Program-made: the position numbers and the translations under genes
In this document: piece by piece, positions 1 to 9,300 of the stretch
Numbering within the stretch: position 1 is the stretch's first letter
Layout of the letters: the number at the start of each line of letters is the position of its first letter
Source: UBA7985 sp038141425
GTDB lineage: Bacteria > Pseudomonadota > Alphaproteobacteria > UBA7985
DNA: 64,000 nucleotides
Direction of reading: 5' to 3'
NCBI GenBank assembly: GCA_038141425.1
Contig: JAYQIC010000001.1
Span: 1 to 64,000 of the forward strand
Notes under the pieces: model-generated
The model's input: only the letters and a program-made list of their open reading frames with translations
Told to the model about the DNA's origin: nothing
Database searches by the model: none

Positions 1-1344
1 GGCGAGGAAAGCCTCTATCAGGCCTCGGCTCGGCGGCTGTCAGGCCCAGGCTTTGCCGCACCGACGATCGTGACGGCCGCTGACTTTCGCTTCATCGTCA
101 TAGAGCAGCTCGCAGCGCTGGAAATCATACCCGCTGACATCCTGATCGAGCCTGCTGCCAAGAACACGGCTGCCGCGATCTGCGCAGCAGCGCTGGCCTT
201 GGATGCCCGGGAGCCCGGGGCACTGATGCTGGTGGCTCCGTCTGATCATGTGATCCCCGGATGCTGAGCGCTTCCAAGCCGCCGTTGCGGCGGCAGCACC
301 GACAGCCCAAGCCGGTCAGCTGGTGACCTTCGGTATTCGCCCCGACCGGCCAGAGACCGGCTACGGCTGGCTCGAGCTCTCTACACCCTACGCCTGACTT
401 TGCGCCTGAGCCCCAGCCGCTCAGGGGCTTTGTTGAAAAGCCTGACCTGGCCACAGCCGAGGCGCTGCTTGCTGGCGGCATGCACCTCTGGAACGCCGGT
501 ATTTTCCTGTTCTCGACCACAGCGATCCTCGAGGCCTTTGAGGCCCATGCGCCTGAAGTCCTGAGCGCCTGCCGTGCAGCCTTCGAGGGCGCAGAGAAAG
601 ACCTCTCCTTTACCCGCCTCGCACCGGAGCCGTGGGACGCCCTGCCCGATATCTCGATCGACTATGCGGTCATGGAGAAGGCGCCAAACCTATCAGTGGT
701 TCCCTATGACGGTGCCTGGTCCGATCTGGGCGACTGGCAGGCCGTCTGGCGGGAAGCCGAGGCCGATGCCAGCGGCACTGTCACCACCGGCCCGGCGACG
801 GCACTGGAGTGCCAAGACACGCTGCTGCATGCAGCCAGCGAAGACCAACAGCTGATCGGCCTCGGGCTTACCGATATCGTCGCTGTCGCCATGCCCGATG
901 CGGTTCTGGTTGCCCACAAGGACCGCGCCCAAGAGGTCAAGCAGGTGGTTGCCACGTTGAAGTCCCAAGGCGTGACGCAAGCAGAGACCCTGCCCCGCGA
1001 CTACCGCCCCTGGGGCTGGTACGAGAGCCTCGTGGTTGGTCAGCGGTTTCAGGTCAAACGCATTGTGGTCCACCCCGGCGCAGCGCTGTCCCTGCAAAGC
1101 CATCACCACCGTGCCGAACACTGGATCGTGGTTGAAGGCACGGCCAAGGTGACCATCGGCGAAGAGGTTCAGCTCGTCTCCGAGAACCAGTCCGTCTACA
1201 TCCCACTGGGCACAGTGCACCGCATGGAAAACCCCGGCAAAGTCCCCCTGACCCTGATCGAAGTACAAACGGGAAGCTACTTCGGCGAGGATGACATCAT
1301 TCGCTACGAAGACGTCTACGCCCGTGTTCAGGGCGCGAAAAGGC
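1..1344 (+). pseudogene. Truncated, frameshifted second copy of manC/algA (mannose-1-phosphate guanylyltransferase/mannose-6-phosphate isomerase)
   Basis: This is a second copy of the intact gene at 4732-6174. It begins at about codon 34 because the window starts inside it, and by eye it is roughly 95% identical to that copy. Compared with the intact copy it carries one extra base near 256 and another near 390, so the frame is broken twice; the last long frame opens at 480 and includes the WNAGIFLF, SDLGDWQ and cupin (QSHHHRAEHW) motifs. The normal stop is lost: homology ends in the QGAK codons at about 1344 and the frame runs on to 1469 in unrelated sequence next to a recombinase gene. If the two insertions are sequencing errors the copy may be nearly intact, but its C-terminus still differs. 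It is best read as a duplication remnant flanking the mobile-looking segment 1345-4731. Confidence 0.8.
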
Positions 1345-1416
1345 TAGATTTTTTTGCACTCCCAGCTGCATCACGCAGCAAATGCACTCGGCCAATCTTT
1401 CTTTTGGCTCGCCCAC

Positions 1417-2300
1417 TCACTCCCAAACATTGTGCTCGGCTGTCTCCAGATATCGAGACAGAGTGTTAATGCTTTTCCAGCCCCCTGCCCGCATGATCGC
1501 AGCTGCATCAAAGCCCCGATTGAGCAATTCATGCGCAGCCCCCACCCTCAACGAATGAGCACTGAATTGCTCGGCGGCTTCTCCTGATAGGCCCGACTGT
1601 TTGGCCGCAGTTTTGATGAGCCGTTTAACGCTGGTTGTGCTGATGGAGCGATTAATCGGCACGCCCTGATAGATCGGACAAAACAAAAACTCGATCCCAG
1701 GCCCACGCCAAGCCAACCACTCATCAACCATTCGCGTCGTCTCTCGAGACGTGAACCCAAGCCGTCCCGCTCCCAGCGGGTCGGCTTTACTTTTTTTGAT
1801 CAGCACGCGGAGTGTGCCCTTGGGCTGTCGGTTAAGATCCAAAGTCTGGATGGCAACCAACTCAGAGCGACGGGTGAGAAGCTCATAGCCAAGGCTCAAC
1901 ATGGCGCGGCTCCGCAGCCCCAAGGCGTATCGGGCTGCGCTTGGATAAACTCCTGCAGTTGCACTTTGGTAATCGGTGCAGCTTGCTTGGGCCGAACCAG
2001 GTTGCGCCGTGCCACCCGACGAAATGCCAAGCTAATTTCTGGCGAATTCAAGCAATCCGGAAGACCGAGGAGGTGATGAACTTTTCGGAGGGCGTAGAGA
2101 CGACGCTGGATGGTTGAGACAGCGCGATGGGGCGCCTGGTACTCAATAAACTGACAAATCGCCTCTGCTTCTGCCGGAAATGGAACGATTGTTGTTTTTC
2201 AGCCCAATCGACAAAGGCGCGAACGTCGTTGTAATAAGCTTTCAGGGTTGAGGGAGCGTAAGCCCCTCGAGCTTTGTAAGAGCTGATTTCCAGTTCACTT
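1417..2300 (-). pseudogene. Tyrosine recombinase/integrase, broken by frameshifts
   Basis: The C-terminal catalytic domain is open from 1923 to 1417. It shows the box I Arg (TRRSEL), the HSLRVG box II (His-x-x-Arg), a GGW segment, and a final SRYLE with the likely nucleophilic Tyr. Upstream on the same strand, shifts near 1922 and 2190 give a normal N-terminal core-binding domain: a SAM-like stretch with STLKAYYNDVRAFVDW and then AVSTIQRRLYALRKVHHLL. A stop lies just before the STLKAYY region, so the true start is unclear. Such enzymes cut and rejoin DNA at att sites for phages, islands or plasmids. The gene abuts the abnormal 3' end of the manC remnant, which suggests past integration or rearrangement here. 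It is not an IntI integrase: the box II context differs and I saw no attC sites. Confidence 0.75.
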
Positions 2301-2652
2301 TAACTTTTTAATTTCATATGGACTAATTTGGTTCAAAAGTGATCATAAAGTCGGCAGTCAAATTAGCCCAATGGGCAGCTCGGCACTCACTGGAGCGTTT
2401 CCGAACTTTCTCGAGCAATCTCAGGTATCGGAATTGCCACGATCAAACGATGGAGTTGGAGGGCGAATTAACTAAGTGACCGAAGCCAATGCGCTTCGAG
2501 TATTAACCACACTTCGAAAATGCAGGCATCGAATTCATTGGTTCACCAGATGACCGCCCTGGCATCCGAATTGGCTCGCCAAAACCCGAATGATCTCAAC
2601 CAGCACAGGCTTTGCCACTCGGAAAGCTTGAGCTCGTCGATGCTCAGGAATA
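2301..2652. other. Intergenic, no gene seen
   Basis: About 350 bases lie between the recombinase remnant and the toxin-antitoxin promoter. The segment is more AT-rich than the surroundings, and its open frames are short and lack recognisable motifs or ribosome binding sites. It probably holds the recombinase promoter and part of the toxin-antitoxin promoter. Confidence 0.5.
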
Positions 2653-2666
2653 TATACTCTAGTATA
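2653..2666 (+). promoter_or_regulatory. Palindromic operator/promoter of the phd-doc pair
   Basis: The arms TATACT and AGTATA are perfect inverted repeats separated by two bases, in an AT-rich patch 15-28 bases before the purine-rich sequence AAGAGGAA. Phd-family antitoxins bind short palindromes overlapping their own promoter, so this is the likely autoregulatory operator. The palindrome is seen directly; its role is inferred. Confidence 0.5.
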
Positions 2667-2718
2667 CATTTTAAGAGGAAATGACCGTGGACAAACTCCT
2701 TACCCCCATATCGCCACG

Positions 2719-2934
2719 ATGACGGAGATGCGCGAGCCGCACAAAGTGCTGGAACAATCGGGCGGTCAGCCGGTGGCTGTGCTGAAAAACTCGGCACTGG
2801 TTGGCTATTTTGTGCCGGCAGAAGCGGTCGAGAAAGTCTCCTACCGGGCAGCAACGCAAGAAGAAGTCTTGGCCGTTCTGGATCGGCGCAAAGACATCAA
2901 TCAGCCTATTCTTGACTACCTGAAAGATAAGTAG
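2719..2934 (+). CDS. phd: Phd/YefM-family antitoxin
   Basis: The 71-residue product has the layout of a Phd/YefM antitoxin: a short N-terminal DNA-binding part with QPVAVLKNS and GYFVPAEA, then a charged C-terminal tail (DRRKDINQPILDYLKDK) that would wrap the toxin. Its stop overlaps the toxin's GTG start by one base, so the two are translationally coupled. The start is doubtful. A good Shine-Dalgarno (AAGAGGAA) sits before an ATG at 2681, and reading from there gives TVDKLLTPISP, a normal family N-terminus, but a single missing base near 2711-2718 is needed to join it to this frame. The native protein is therefore probably about 13 residues longer. It neutralises the Fic/Doc toxin and represses the operon. 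Confidence 0.75.
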   Translation: MTEMREPHKVLEQSGGQPVAVLKNSALVGYFVPAEAVEKVSYRAATQEEVLAVLDRRKDINQPILDYLKDK

Positions 2935-3305
2935 TGACCCTGCAGACGCTGACACCAGCTCTCGTCGAGCTCATTCATGACAGAGTTTTAAATGCGGGTG
3001 AGTTGCCTGGCCGAGCTCTGGACAAATCGCTTGAAGGCGCCCTGTCCCGCGTCGACAACCGACTGGCCTATGGTCTTGTTGAAGATGCTTTTGATCTGGC
3101 GGCTCATACGGCTGAGGCCATCGCGCAAGGTCATTGCTTTAATGATGGCAACAAGAGAACAGCACACCAAAGCATGGATGCGTGTTTGGTCTTGAACGGC
3201 ATTGAAATATCGTGGTCGGGGACGGCCGTTGCCGACAAGATCATTCTCCTCGCTCAATCCAAACTCAGCGCAGAAGATTTGGCCGCTTGGTTGCGCGACC
3301 AGTGA
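2934..3305 (+). CDS. doc: Doc-family toxin (Fic domain)
   Basis: This 123-residue protein with a GTG start matches Doc in size. The Fic signature is visible at about residues 65-77: HCFNDGNKRTA, with catalytic His, the phosphate-binding GN, and the Lys-Arg pair. Doc toxins phosphorylate elongation factor Tu and so halt translation; other Fic enzymes AMPylate targets. The position directly downstream of, and one base overlapping, a Phd-type antitoxin is the standard order for this module. The pair may stabilise the recombinase-bearing segment. Family assignment is secure from the motif and context, and the exact chemistry is inferred. Confidence 0.85.
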   Translation: MTLQTLTPALVELIHDRVLNAGELPGRALDKSLEGALSRVDNRLAYGLVEDAFDLAAHTAEAIAQGHCFNDGNKRTAHQSMDACLVLNGIEISWSGTAVADKIILLAQSKLSAEDLAAWLRDQ

Positions 3306-3468
3306 CAATCATCATCAAGCCTTCTACACGACAGGAGCATGGCGTCATCGGAAACCGCGAACTCCTTCGCCCTCGGCTCTTGCGTCTAACCGCGACTACG
3401 AAAGTCATGCCCCTATTGGCCTCAAATCGTAATCACCGATCTTTCCCGACAGATCGATTGTCCTGCGA

Positions 3469-3846
3469 ATGAGCCTTTATCGCAGAACTGTCACAGCCCT
3501 CGCTGTAACGGCAACCGTTGCTCTTGGGACTATCGATTAGCTGGCTGACGCTCACGCCTCAAGATCTTGCCAGAAGGCCGATACGCTTCCCGTCGACAAG
3601 CTGGCGCATGTAGCCGCGTTTACCGCTTTGATCCTGCCTTCAGCCATCCTGCGACCACGTTTTCTGTGGTGGATTTTTCCGCTCGCGGCTCTGCTTGGGT
3701 TCAGCATAGAACTCATTCAGCCTTACGTAGGCCGCTCGCAAGAATGGATGGACGTGGTCGCTGATTGTGTTGGCCTGATTGTGGGAACTGGTCTTGGCTT
3801 GATGATCAGACGCTTTTTGAAGCGCTATGTTTTTAGGAGTGATTGA
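3469..3846 (+). CDS. VanZ-like membrane protein, frameshifted
   Basis: Starting at the ATG at 3469, the frame begins MSLYRRTVTALAVTATVALG (a membrane segment) and then needs shifts near 3533 and 3588 to continue. The rest, VDKLAHVAAFTALILP, then WWIFPLAALLGFSIELIQ and DVVADCVGLIVGTGLG, is a typical VanZ-like pattern of about 120 residues. It has the D-K-x-x-H near the first helix, the IELIQ segment and the D-x-x-D-N/C-x-x-G motif before the last helix. Only the last 72 codons (from 3628) form an uninterrupted frame. VanZ-like proteins are small inner-membrane proteins, one of which gives low-level teicoplanin resistance; most have unknown roles. I infer sequencing errors or recent decay, since both broken parts still match the family. 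Confidence 0.6.
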
Positions 3847-4712
3847 GCGGATCGTTCGGAAACTACAGCTCCCGACAGCCAACGCCCTTCATGCTCTGCC
3901 AGGCCCAAGAGTACCGGCTTCAAAAATCGAAGTTCCCACTGGGTGACCAGATCGAAGCGCCTACAGCTCCGGACGACTGACAGCCACCAAACTTACTACC
4001 CCTCCCCCTTGAGCTAAGCCAGAGAGGACAAACGCGACCCTATAAGGAAGCGGCGTTGGAAAAAGCATCGCCACGGATTAATCTAGAAAGTTCGCCGACT
4101 CAGCGGACGATCAAAAGCAACTGTCCATCAGGCATCAGCACCGAGGCAGCCAAACACCTTTCTCTGGCGCCATTAGCACCTTTCTTGAAGCAAAGCCCCT
4201 CTGACCAATGAGTAGCCATGATCTCCGACCAGACTCCTGCACGATGCGGCTTTCTAGGCCCGGCAGTGGTTCGTTAGTCCTGCGGAGGCCCCTTACCCTG
4301 CCAAGTGACTATCCTCCAACCCAGCCTCTTTGGCTCACTGCCGCAAAAGTGCCGTCAAACCTTCGTCCGTCTAATGCCGTACAGCCAGAATTCCGGCTCC
4401 ATGCCGCCCCAGTTCGGGTGACATTGGCAATGGCAGTCCACAAATGACACCCCATTTCCCCCAACCATGCCCCTCCCGCGACAAACGCCCGATAAGAGGT
4501 GCTCGCGGGCGCAGCTCAGGCTTTGCCCACCGCGAAGGCGAACGGCGCATCAAGCCTATGGCGGGGTCATCGGCCTCGCATGCGCCATGCGTGATACGAC
4601 TTCCGATCCAGTCGCCGAACCCTGAACGCAGCCTCGTGAATTCTTCGCAGTAGCCTTAGCGCCGTCCTCAGCGTAACAATAGCTTCACTCCTTCTGAGAT
4701 GGATGTAACTAA
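3847..4712. other. Long intergenic region without recognisable genes
   Basis: Roughly 870 bases contain only short open frames with no convincing start, ribosome binding site or motif. The longest on either strand, at 4208-4447 and 4371-4553, translate to proline- and arginine-rich sequence typical of chance frames. I saw no tRNA, attC-like site or clear terminator. It may contain decayed cargo of the duplicated or mobile segment and the promoter of manC. Confidence 0.5.
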
Positions 4713-4731
4713 CTAAGGAGCGGTCTTTGTC

Positions 4732-6174
4732 ATGCCAGCTTTTTACCCAGTGCTGCTGTGTGGCGGGTCCGGCACGCGGCTGTGGCCGCTGTCGCGCAAG
4801 TCCTATCCTAAGCAGTTCGTCGAACTCATCGGCGAGGAAAGCCTCTATCAGGCCTCTGCTCGCCGGCTGTCAGGGTCAGGCTTTGCCGCGCCGACGATCG
4901 TAACGGCCGCTGACTTCCGCTTCATCGTCATTGAACAGCTGGCTGCGCTCGAAATCATCCCCGCCGATATCCTGATCGAGCCTGCTGCCAAGAATACGGC
5001 TGCCGCGATCTGCGCAGCAGCGCTGGCCTTGGATGCGCGGGAGCCCGGTGCACTCATGCTGGTGGCACCCTCGGATCATGTAATCCCGGATGCCGAGCGC
5101 TTCCAAGCCGCCGTTGCGGCAGCTTCACCGACAGCCGAAGCCGGTCAGCTGGTGACCTTCGGTATTCGACCCGACCGGCCGGAAACCGGCTACGGCTGGC
5201 TCGAGCTCTCTACCCCCACACCTGACTTTGCGCCTGAGCCCCAACCGCTCAGGGGCTTTGTAGAAAAGCCTGACCTGGCCACAGCTGAGGCTTTGCTTGC
5301 GGGCGGCATGCACCTCTGGAACGCCGGTATTTTCCTGTTCTCAACCACAGCGATCCTTGAAGCCTTTGCTGCCCATGCACCTGAAGTCCTGAGCGCCTGC
5401 CGTGCTGCCTTCGAGGGCGCAGAGAAAGACCTCTCCTTTACCCGCCTCGCGCCGGAGCCCTGGGACGTCCTGCCCGATATCTCGATCGACTATGCAGTCA
5501 TGGAGAAGGCGCCAAACCTGTCAGTGCTTCCCTATGATGGCGCTTGGTCCGATCTGGGCGACTGGCAGGCTGTGTGGCGGGAAGCCGAGGCCGATGCCAG
5601 CGGCACTGTCACCACCGGCCCGGCAACGGCGCTGGAGTGCCAAGACACGCTGCTGCATGCGGCCAGCGAAGACCAACAGCTGATCGGCCTCGGGCTTACC
5701 GATATCGTCGCTGTTGCCATGCCCGATGCGGTTCTGATTGCCCACCAGGATCGCGCCCAAGAGGTTAAGCAGGTGGTTGCCGAGTTGAAGTCCCAAGGCG
5801 TGGCGCAGGCAGAGGCCCTGCCCCGCGACTACCGCCCCTGGGGCTGGTACGAGAGCCTCGTTGTTGGTCAGCGGTTTCAGGTAAAGCGCATTGTGGTCCA
5901 CCCCGGCGCAGCGCTGTCCCTGCAAAGCCATCACCACCGTGCCGAGCACTGGATCGTGGTTGAAGGCACGGCAAAGGTGACCATCGGCGAAGAGGTTCAG
6001 CTGGTCTCCGAGAACCAGTCCGTCTACATCCCGCTGGGCGCCGTGCATCGCATGGAGAACCCCGGCAAAGTGCCGCTGACCCTGATCGAAGTGCAAACGG
6101 GCAGCTATTTTGGCGAGGATGACATCATTCGCTACGAAGACGTCTACGCCCGCGGTCAGGGCGCGAAGGGATAA
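4732..6174 (+). CDS. manC: Bifunctional mannose-1-phosphate guanylyltransferase/mannose-6-phosphate isomerase
   Basis: The 480-residue enzyme makes GDP-mannose for polysaccharides: it isomerises fructose-6-phosphate/mannose-6-phosphate and joins mannose-1-phosphate to GTP. The N-terminal nucleotidyltransferase carries the GGSGTRLWPLSR...PKQF signature at residues 11-29, FVEKPD and WNAGIFLF near 180-195, and SDLGDWQAVW near 270. The C-terminal type II isomerase cupin begins near RPWGWYESL (about 366) and has the metal-ligand cluster QSHHHRAEHW near 400. Length is normal for the AlgA/ManC/XanB family. AAGGAG lies about a dozen bases before the ATG. It heads the polysaccharide region that continues to about 18.7 kb and has a degraded twin at 1-1344. 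Confidence 0.95.
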   Translation: MPAFYPVLLCGGSGTRLWPLSRKSYPKQFVELIGEESLYQASARRLSGSGFAAPTIVTAADFRFIVIEQLAALEIIPADILIEPAAKNTAAAICAAALALDAREPGALMLVAPSDHVIPDAERFQAAVAAASPTAEAGQLVTFGIRPDRPETGYGWLELSTPTPDFAPEPQPLRGFVEKPDLATAEALLAGGMHLWNAGIFLFSTTAILEAFAAHAPEVLSACRAAFEGAEKDLSFTRLAPEPWDVLPDISIDYAVMEKAPNLSVLPYDGAWSDLGDWQAVWREAEADASGTVTTGPATALECQDTLLHAASEDQQLIGLGLTDIVAVAMPDAVLIAHQDRAQEVKQVVAELKSQGVAQAEALPRDYRPWGWYESLVVGQRFQVKRIVVHPGAALSLQSHHHRAEHWIVVEGTAKVTIGEEVQLVSENQSVYIPLGAVHRMENPGKVPLTLIEVQTGSYFGEDDIIRYEDVYARGQGAKG

Positions 6175-6388
6175 GGCTCAGAATGTGGTTTCTCAGGGTG
6201 GTTTCTTTGGGCCGCTTGTTGACCGGCGGGAAACGATTAACGGACGCTCCAAGGCTCGAGCGCTGCTTCAGAACGACATTTGAGAAACGCCCAGCCGTAG
6301 ACCCTTTATTTTTAGGGCTAATTTCTAACCTGTTATCCACCCGCGCTGATCCGGTAGCCTGCCGCAATAAGAAGCTAAGCTATTGATT

Positions 6389-9300
6389 ATGCGAATTTTT
6401 CTGCCTGACTCATTCTGGTTTGCAGTCGTCACTGCCGTCCTCGTCTTTCTGACGGTTTCGGGCCGCGCCTCCGCGCAGCCTGCGCTCGAAACCCAAGCCC
6501 TGATCGGCCCTTGCCTAAGCGATACCCGATCGACCTGCCCCCAACGGGCTGAGGCCTTCATATCTAAAGGCGGCATCGCCGAAGCAGCGCGATACAATGA
6601 GCTGGTTCGAGCCGTCTACCGCGATGTCTGCGCGGGTCGTTTCCCCGCGGGTGACGCTTTTCAGGTGCTGACCCGGGCCAGCCTTCCCGTCAATGTCGGC
6701 ACCACGCTGGACGCCCTAGAAAGATACAGCGCTGCCTGCCCCTGGCGACCCAAGTCGCGATCAGCGCCGTCGAGTGGCTGCCTGCGACCAAGAACCGTTC
6801 CATGATCCTGTCGCTGCTGCTGCGCGGCCAGCCCAACTGTGACAGCGACTGTCAGGCCCGGGCAGATCGTCTTTCGACCCGAGCGAGCTGCGCTTTATCG
6901 AGGATCTCGCGTCCTACGCGAGGCGGGTCAGCGAACGCGTCCCCGTGACCAGCCCGCGATACAGCGAGACCAAAGACCAACTCGAGCGTGCCCTGCGCCG
7001 GGCATCCCGCGAAGACCGGCAGCCGCTCTACCGGGCGCTGATACCGTTCTACGTGGCCCTCGATGAAGACGCCGCGCTGATCCGCATCCTTAAAGACTTT
7101 CCCGGGCAGAGCCAGCGCAAGGGCGCTTTCATCGATGGTCTGGCCGCCGCGCTCTCGGCCTACGGCGAGCTCGCGGATGACCGGGCAAACGAGCGTGCGC
7201 TGGCGGTCATCGATGCCTTTCCCAGAGCCAGCAAGGCCGACATCTTCCGCGCACAGGTTTTCGCGCGTATGGACAGCTGTCAGGCGTCCTGCGCGCAAGC
7301 TGCGATCTCTGCAATCAGCAACGAAATCGGCGAGGAAGCCGATGCAACCGTTGCGCTGATCAAGCTGGCGCTGAAGTTTGAAGACGTGCCTGCCGACTTG
7401 TTTGACACGGCCATCTTCGCCAGCCAGCAGCAGCAGGACGAACTCCGGCAACAGATCGAGCGCACCTCGCGGATTTCGGCGGTCGCAGCCGACGAAACCG
7501 TTCTCATCATTGAGCTCAAGAAGACCATTGCGCGGCTGGCGGCCGACACTGCCAGCCTGATCCTCAAGGACCCAAAAGGCTGTGATGCCGCTTGCCTGAG
7601 GCGTGCCGTGGACCAGATCCAGCCCATGGTGGGTGAGGATTTGTACGCGACGCTACGGCTGACCTCGATCGTGCTCGATGACTACCCCGCGCGCCAAAAC
7701 CTGGCGAACGCTGCTGGAAGTGGTTTGATCCAAGTCCGTGATCAGGCTGAGACCGAAGCCGAGCGGGTCAGGCTGTCCTCGCCTTGACCAGGCTGCAGCT
7801 GCGGAGCCCACAGGGATGCTCATCGTCATGCCAGCAGCAAGCGCTCGCTCCCCTCTCCCCGTTTCTGGGAACGGAGATCGAAACGACCTTCCGCTTTGCT
7901 GAGGTCGTGCTGAGCGACAGAACCAGCTTTGCTCGGCAGTTCCCCGCCGCCATGCGCGGTCTTGAGACGATCAGCATCGGCCTGCTAAACCCACAGGGCG
8001 CCGGTCGGCGGGCAGGCCTGCTCGCACAATTGGCGCTCCAGAACCCGGCGGGCTGCTCGGGTTTGCCAACGCGCGGCCTTTGCTCTCCTGAAACAGCACG
8101 CGGGTCAGGATGTCGGCGCAAGCAAGAGGTTTGCGGAACTGGTTCTGGGCAGCGTCTTTGACTTCGAAGCGCAAATCCCTGATGCGATTGCCAGCCTCAG
8201 GGCGCTCGATCCGCGGCTGCTCAGCCAATCGAGCCGCGCTGAACTGGCCCTGCTCGAGACGCGTCTTGAATTGACCCGACCCAGCGGCTGTGACCAAGGC
8301 TGTCAGCGCACTGTCTTTGGACGGCTTCAGCGATGGATCGGCGAAGATTACCAGCTCACTATCAGGTTCGCCGGGATCGTGGCGGAAGACCCCGTGGCCC
8401 GAGCAGACTTGTTCGATGCCGCGCTGTCAGGCCTCGACCGACTGCCGCGCGAAAGCCTTCAGCCCAGCCAGATTGGGTCGATTGCTCTAGCCAGAGCACG
8501 GTTGCAGCTCGCCGCCCCAAATGGATGCAATCGCAGCTGTCAGGCCGGCGTGGTTGAGGATCTCAGCGCGCTTCTGGGACAGGACTATCGGCTGACAGAA
8601 GGCTTTGCCGAGCTCGTGCTTGATGACTTTAGTCAGCGCAAAGCGCTGTCCGAGCCGGCAATCGCAGCCTTGACCACGCAGCTGACCGAGACCCAGAACA
8701 CGTCGCGGACCATTCGGGCAGTTTACCCTGATCTTCCGCCTTCGCACCGCCGACCCCTACACCTGCTTCATCCCCTGCCTGGCCGGGGCCGAACCGCAGA
8801 TACGACGCTATCTGGGCGAGCATCTGGGCCCGACACAGGCCTATGCTGATGTCATCCTTGCCCGCTCTGCGGAAGCTGACGCCTCGGCCGAAGCCCTGGC
8901 CTTGCAACAGCGGGCAATCGCCCACCTGCGCAGCCTGAACCCGAATAGGCTGACCTTTGCCGAACGAGGAGGTGTGGCGCTCCGGCTTTCGGATCTGCAG
9001 TTGGCGAACCCGGAGGGCTGTGATCAGGCTTGTGAGCAGGCCGCCCTCCGGGTTCTTGACGGCTACCTTGGGCAGGAGAAGGGCGCCACGCTGGGCTTTG
9101 CTGGCCGCGTTCTTAAAGCCATCCAGTCCAGCAATCGCCTGCAGAGCAATGAGTTTGAGATTGGGAAAGGGTTGGTGCGTCGCCGACTTGATCCTCGCCC
9201 CCAGAAGCCGGCAGACTGTCGAGCTTGGCTCCTTAAGACCCTCAACCTCGATACCCGCCACGATCTCGCCATCGCGGGACTGGCACAGCTTAACACCGCC

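Noticed and set aside
4208..4447. Small plus-strand gene in the long intergenic region
   Set aside because: Pro/Arg/Ser-rich chance frame without ribosome binding site; neighbouring frames look equally plausible.
1345..4731. Integron with attC cassettes between the manC copies
   Set aside because: The recombinase lacks IntI features and no attC-like inverted sites were found beside the toxin-antitoxin genes.
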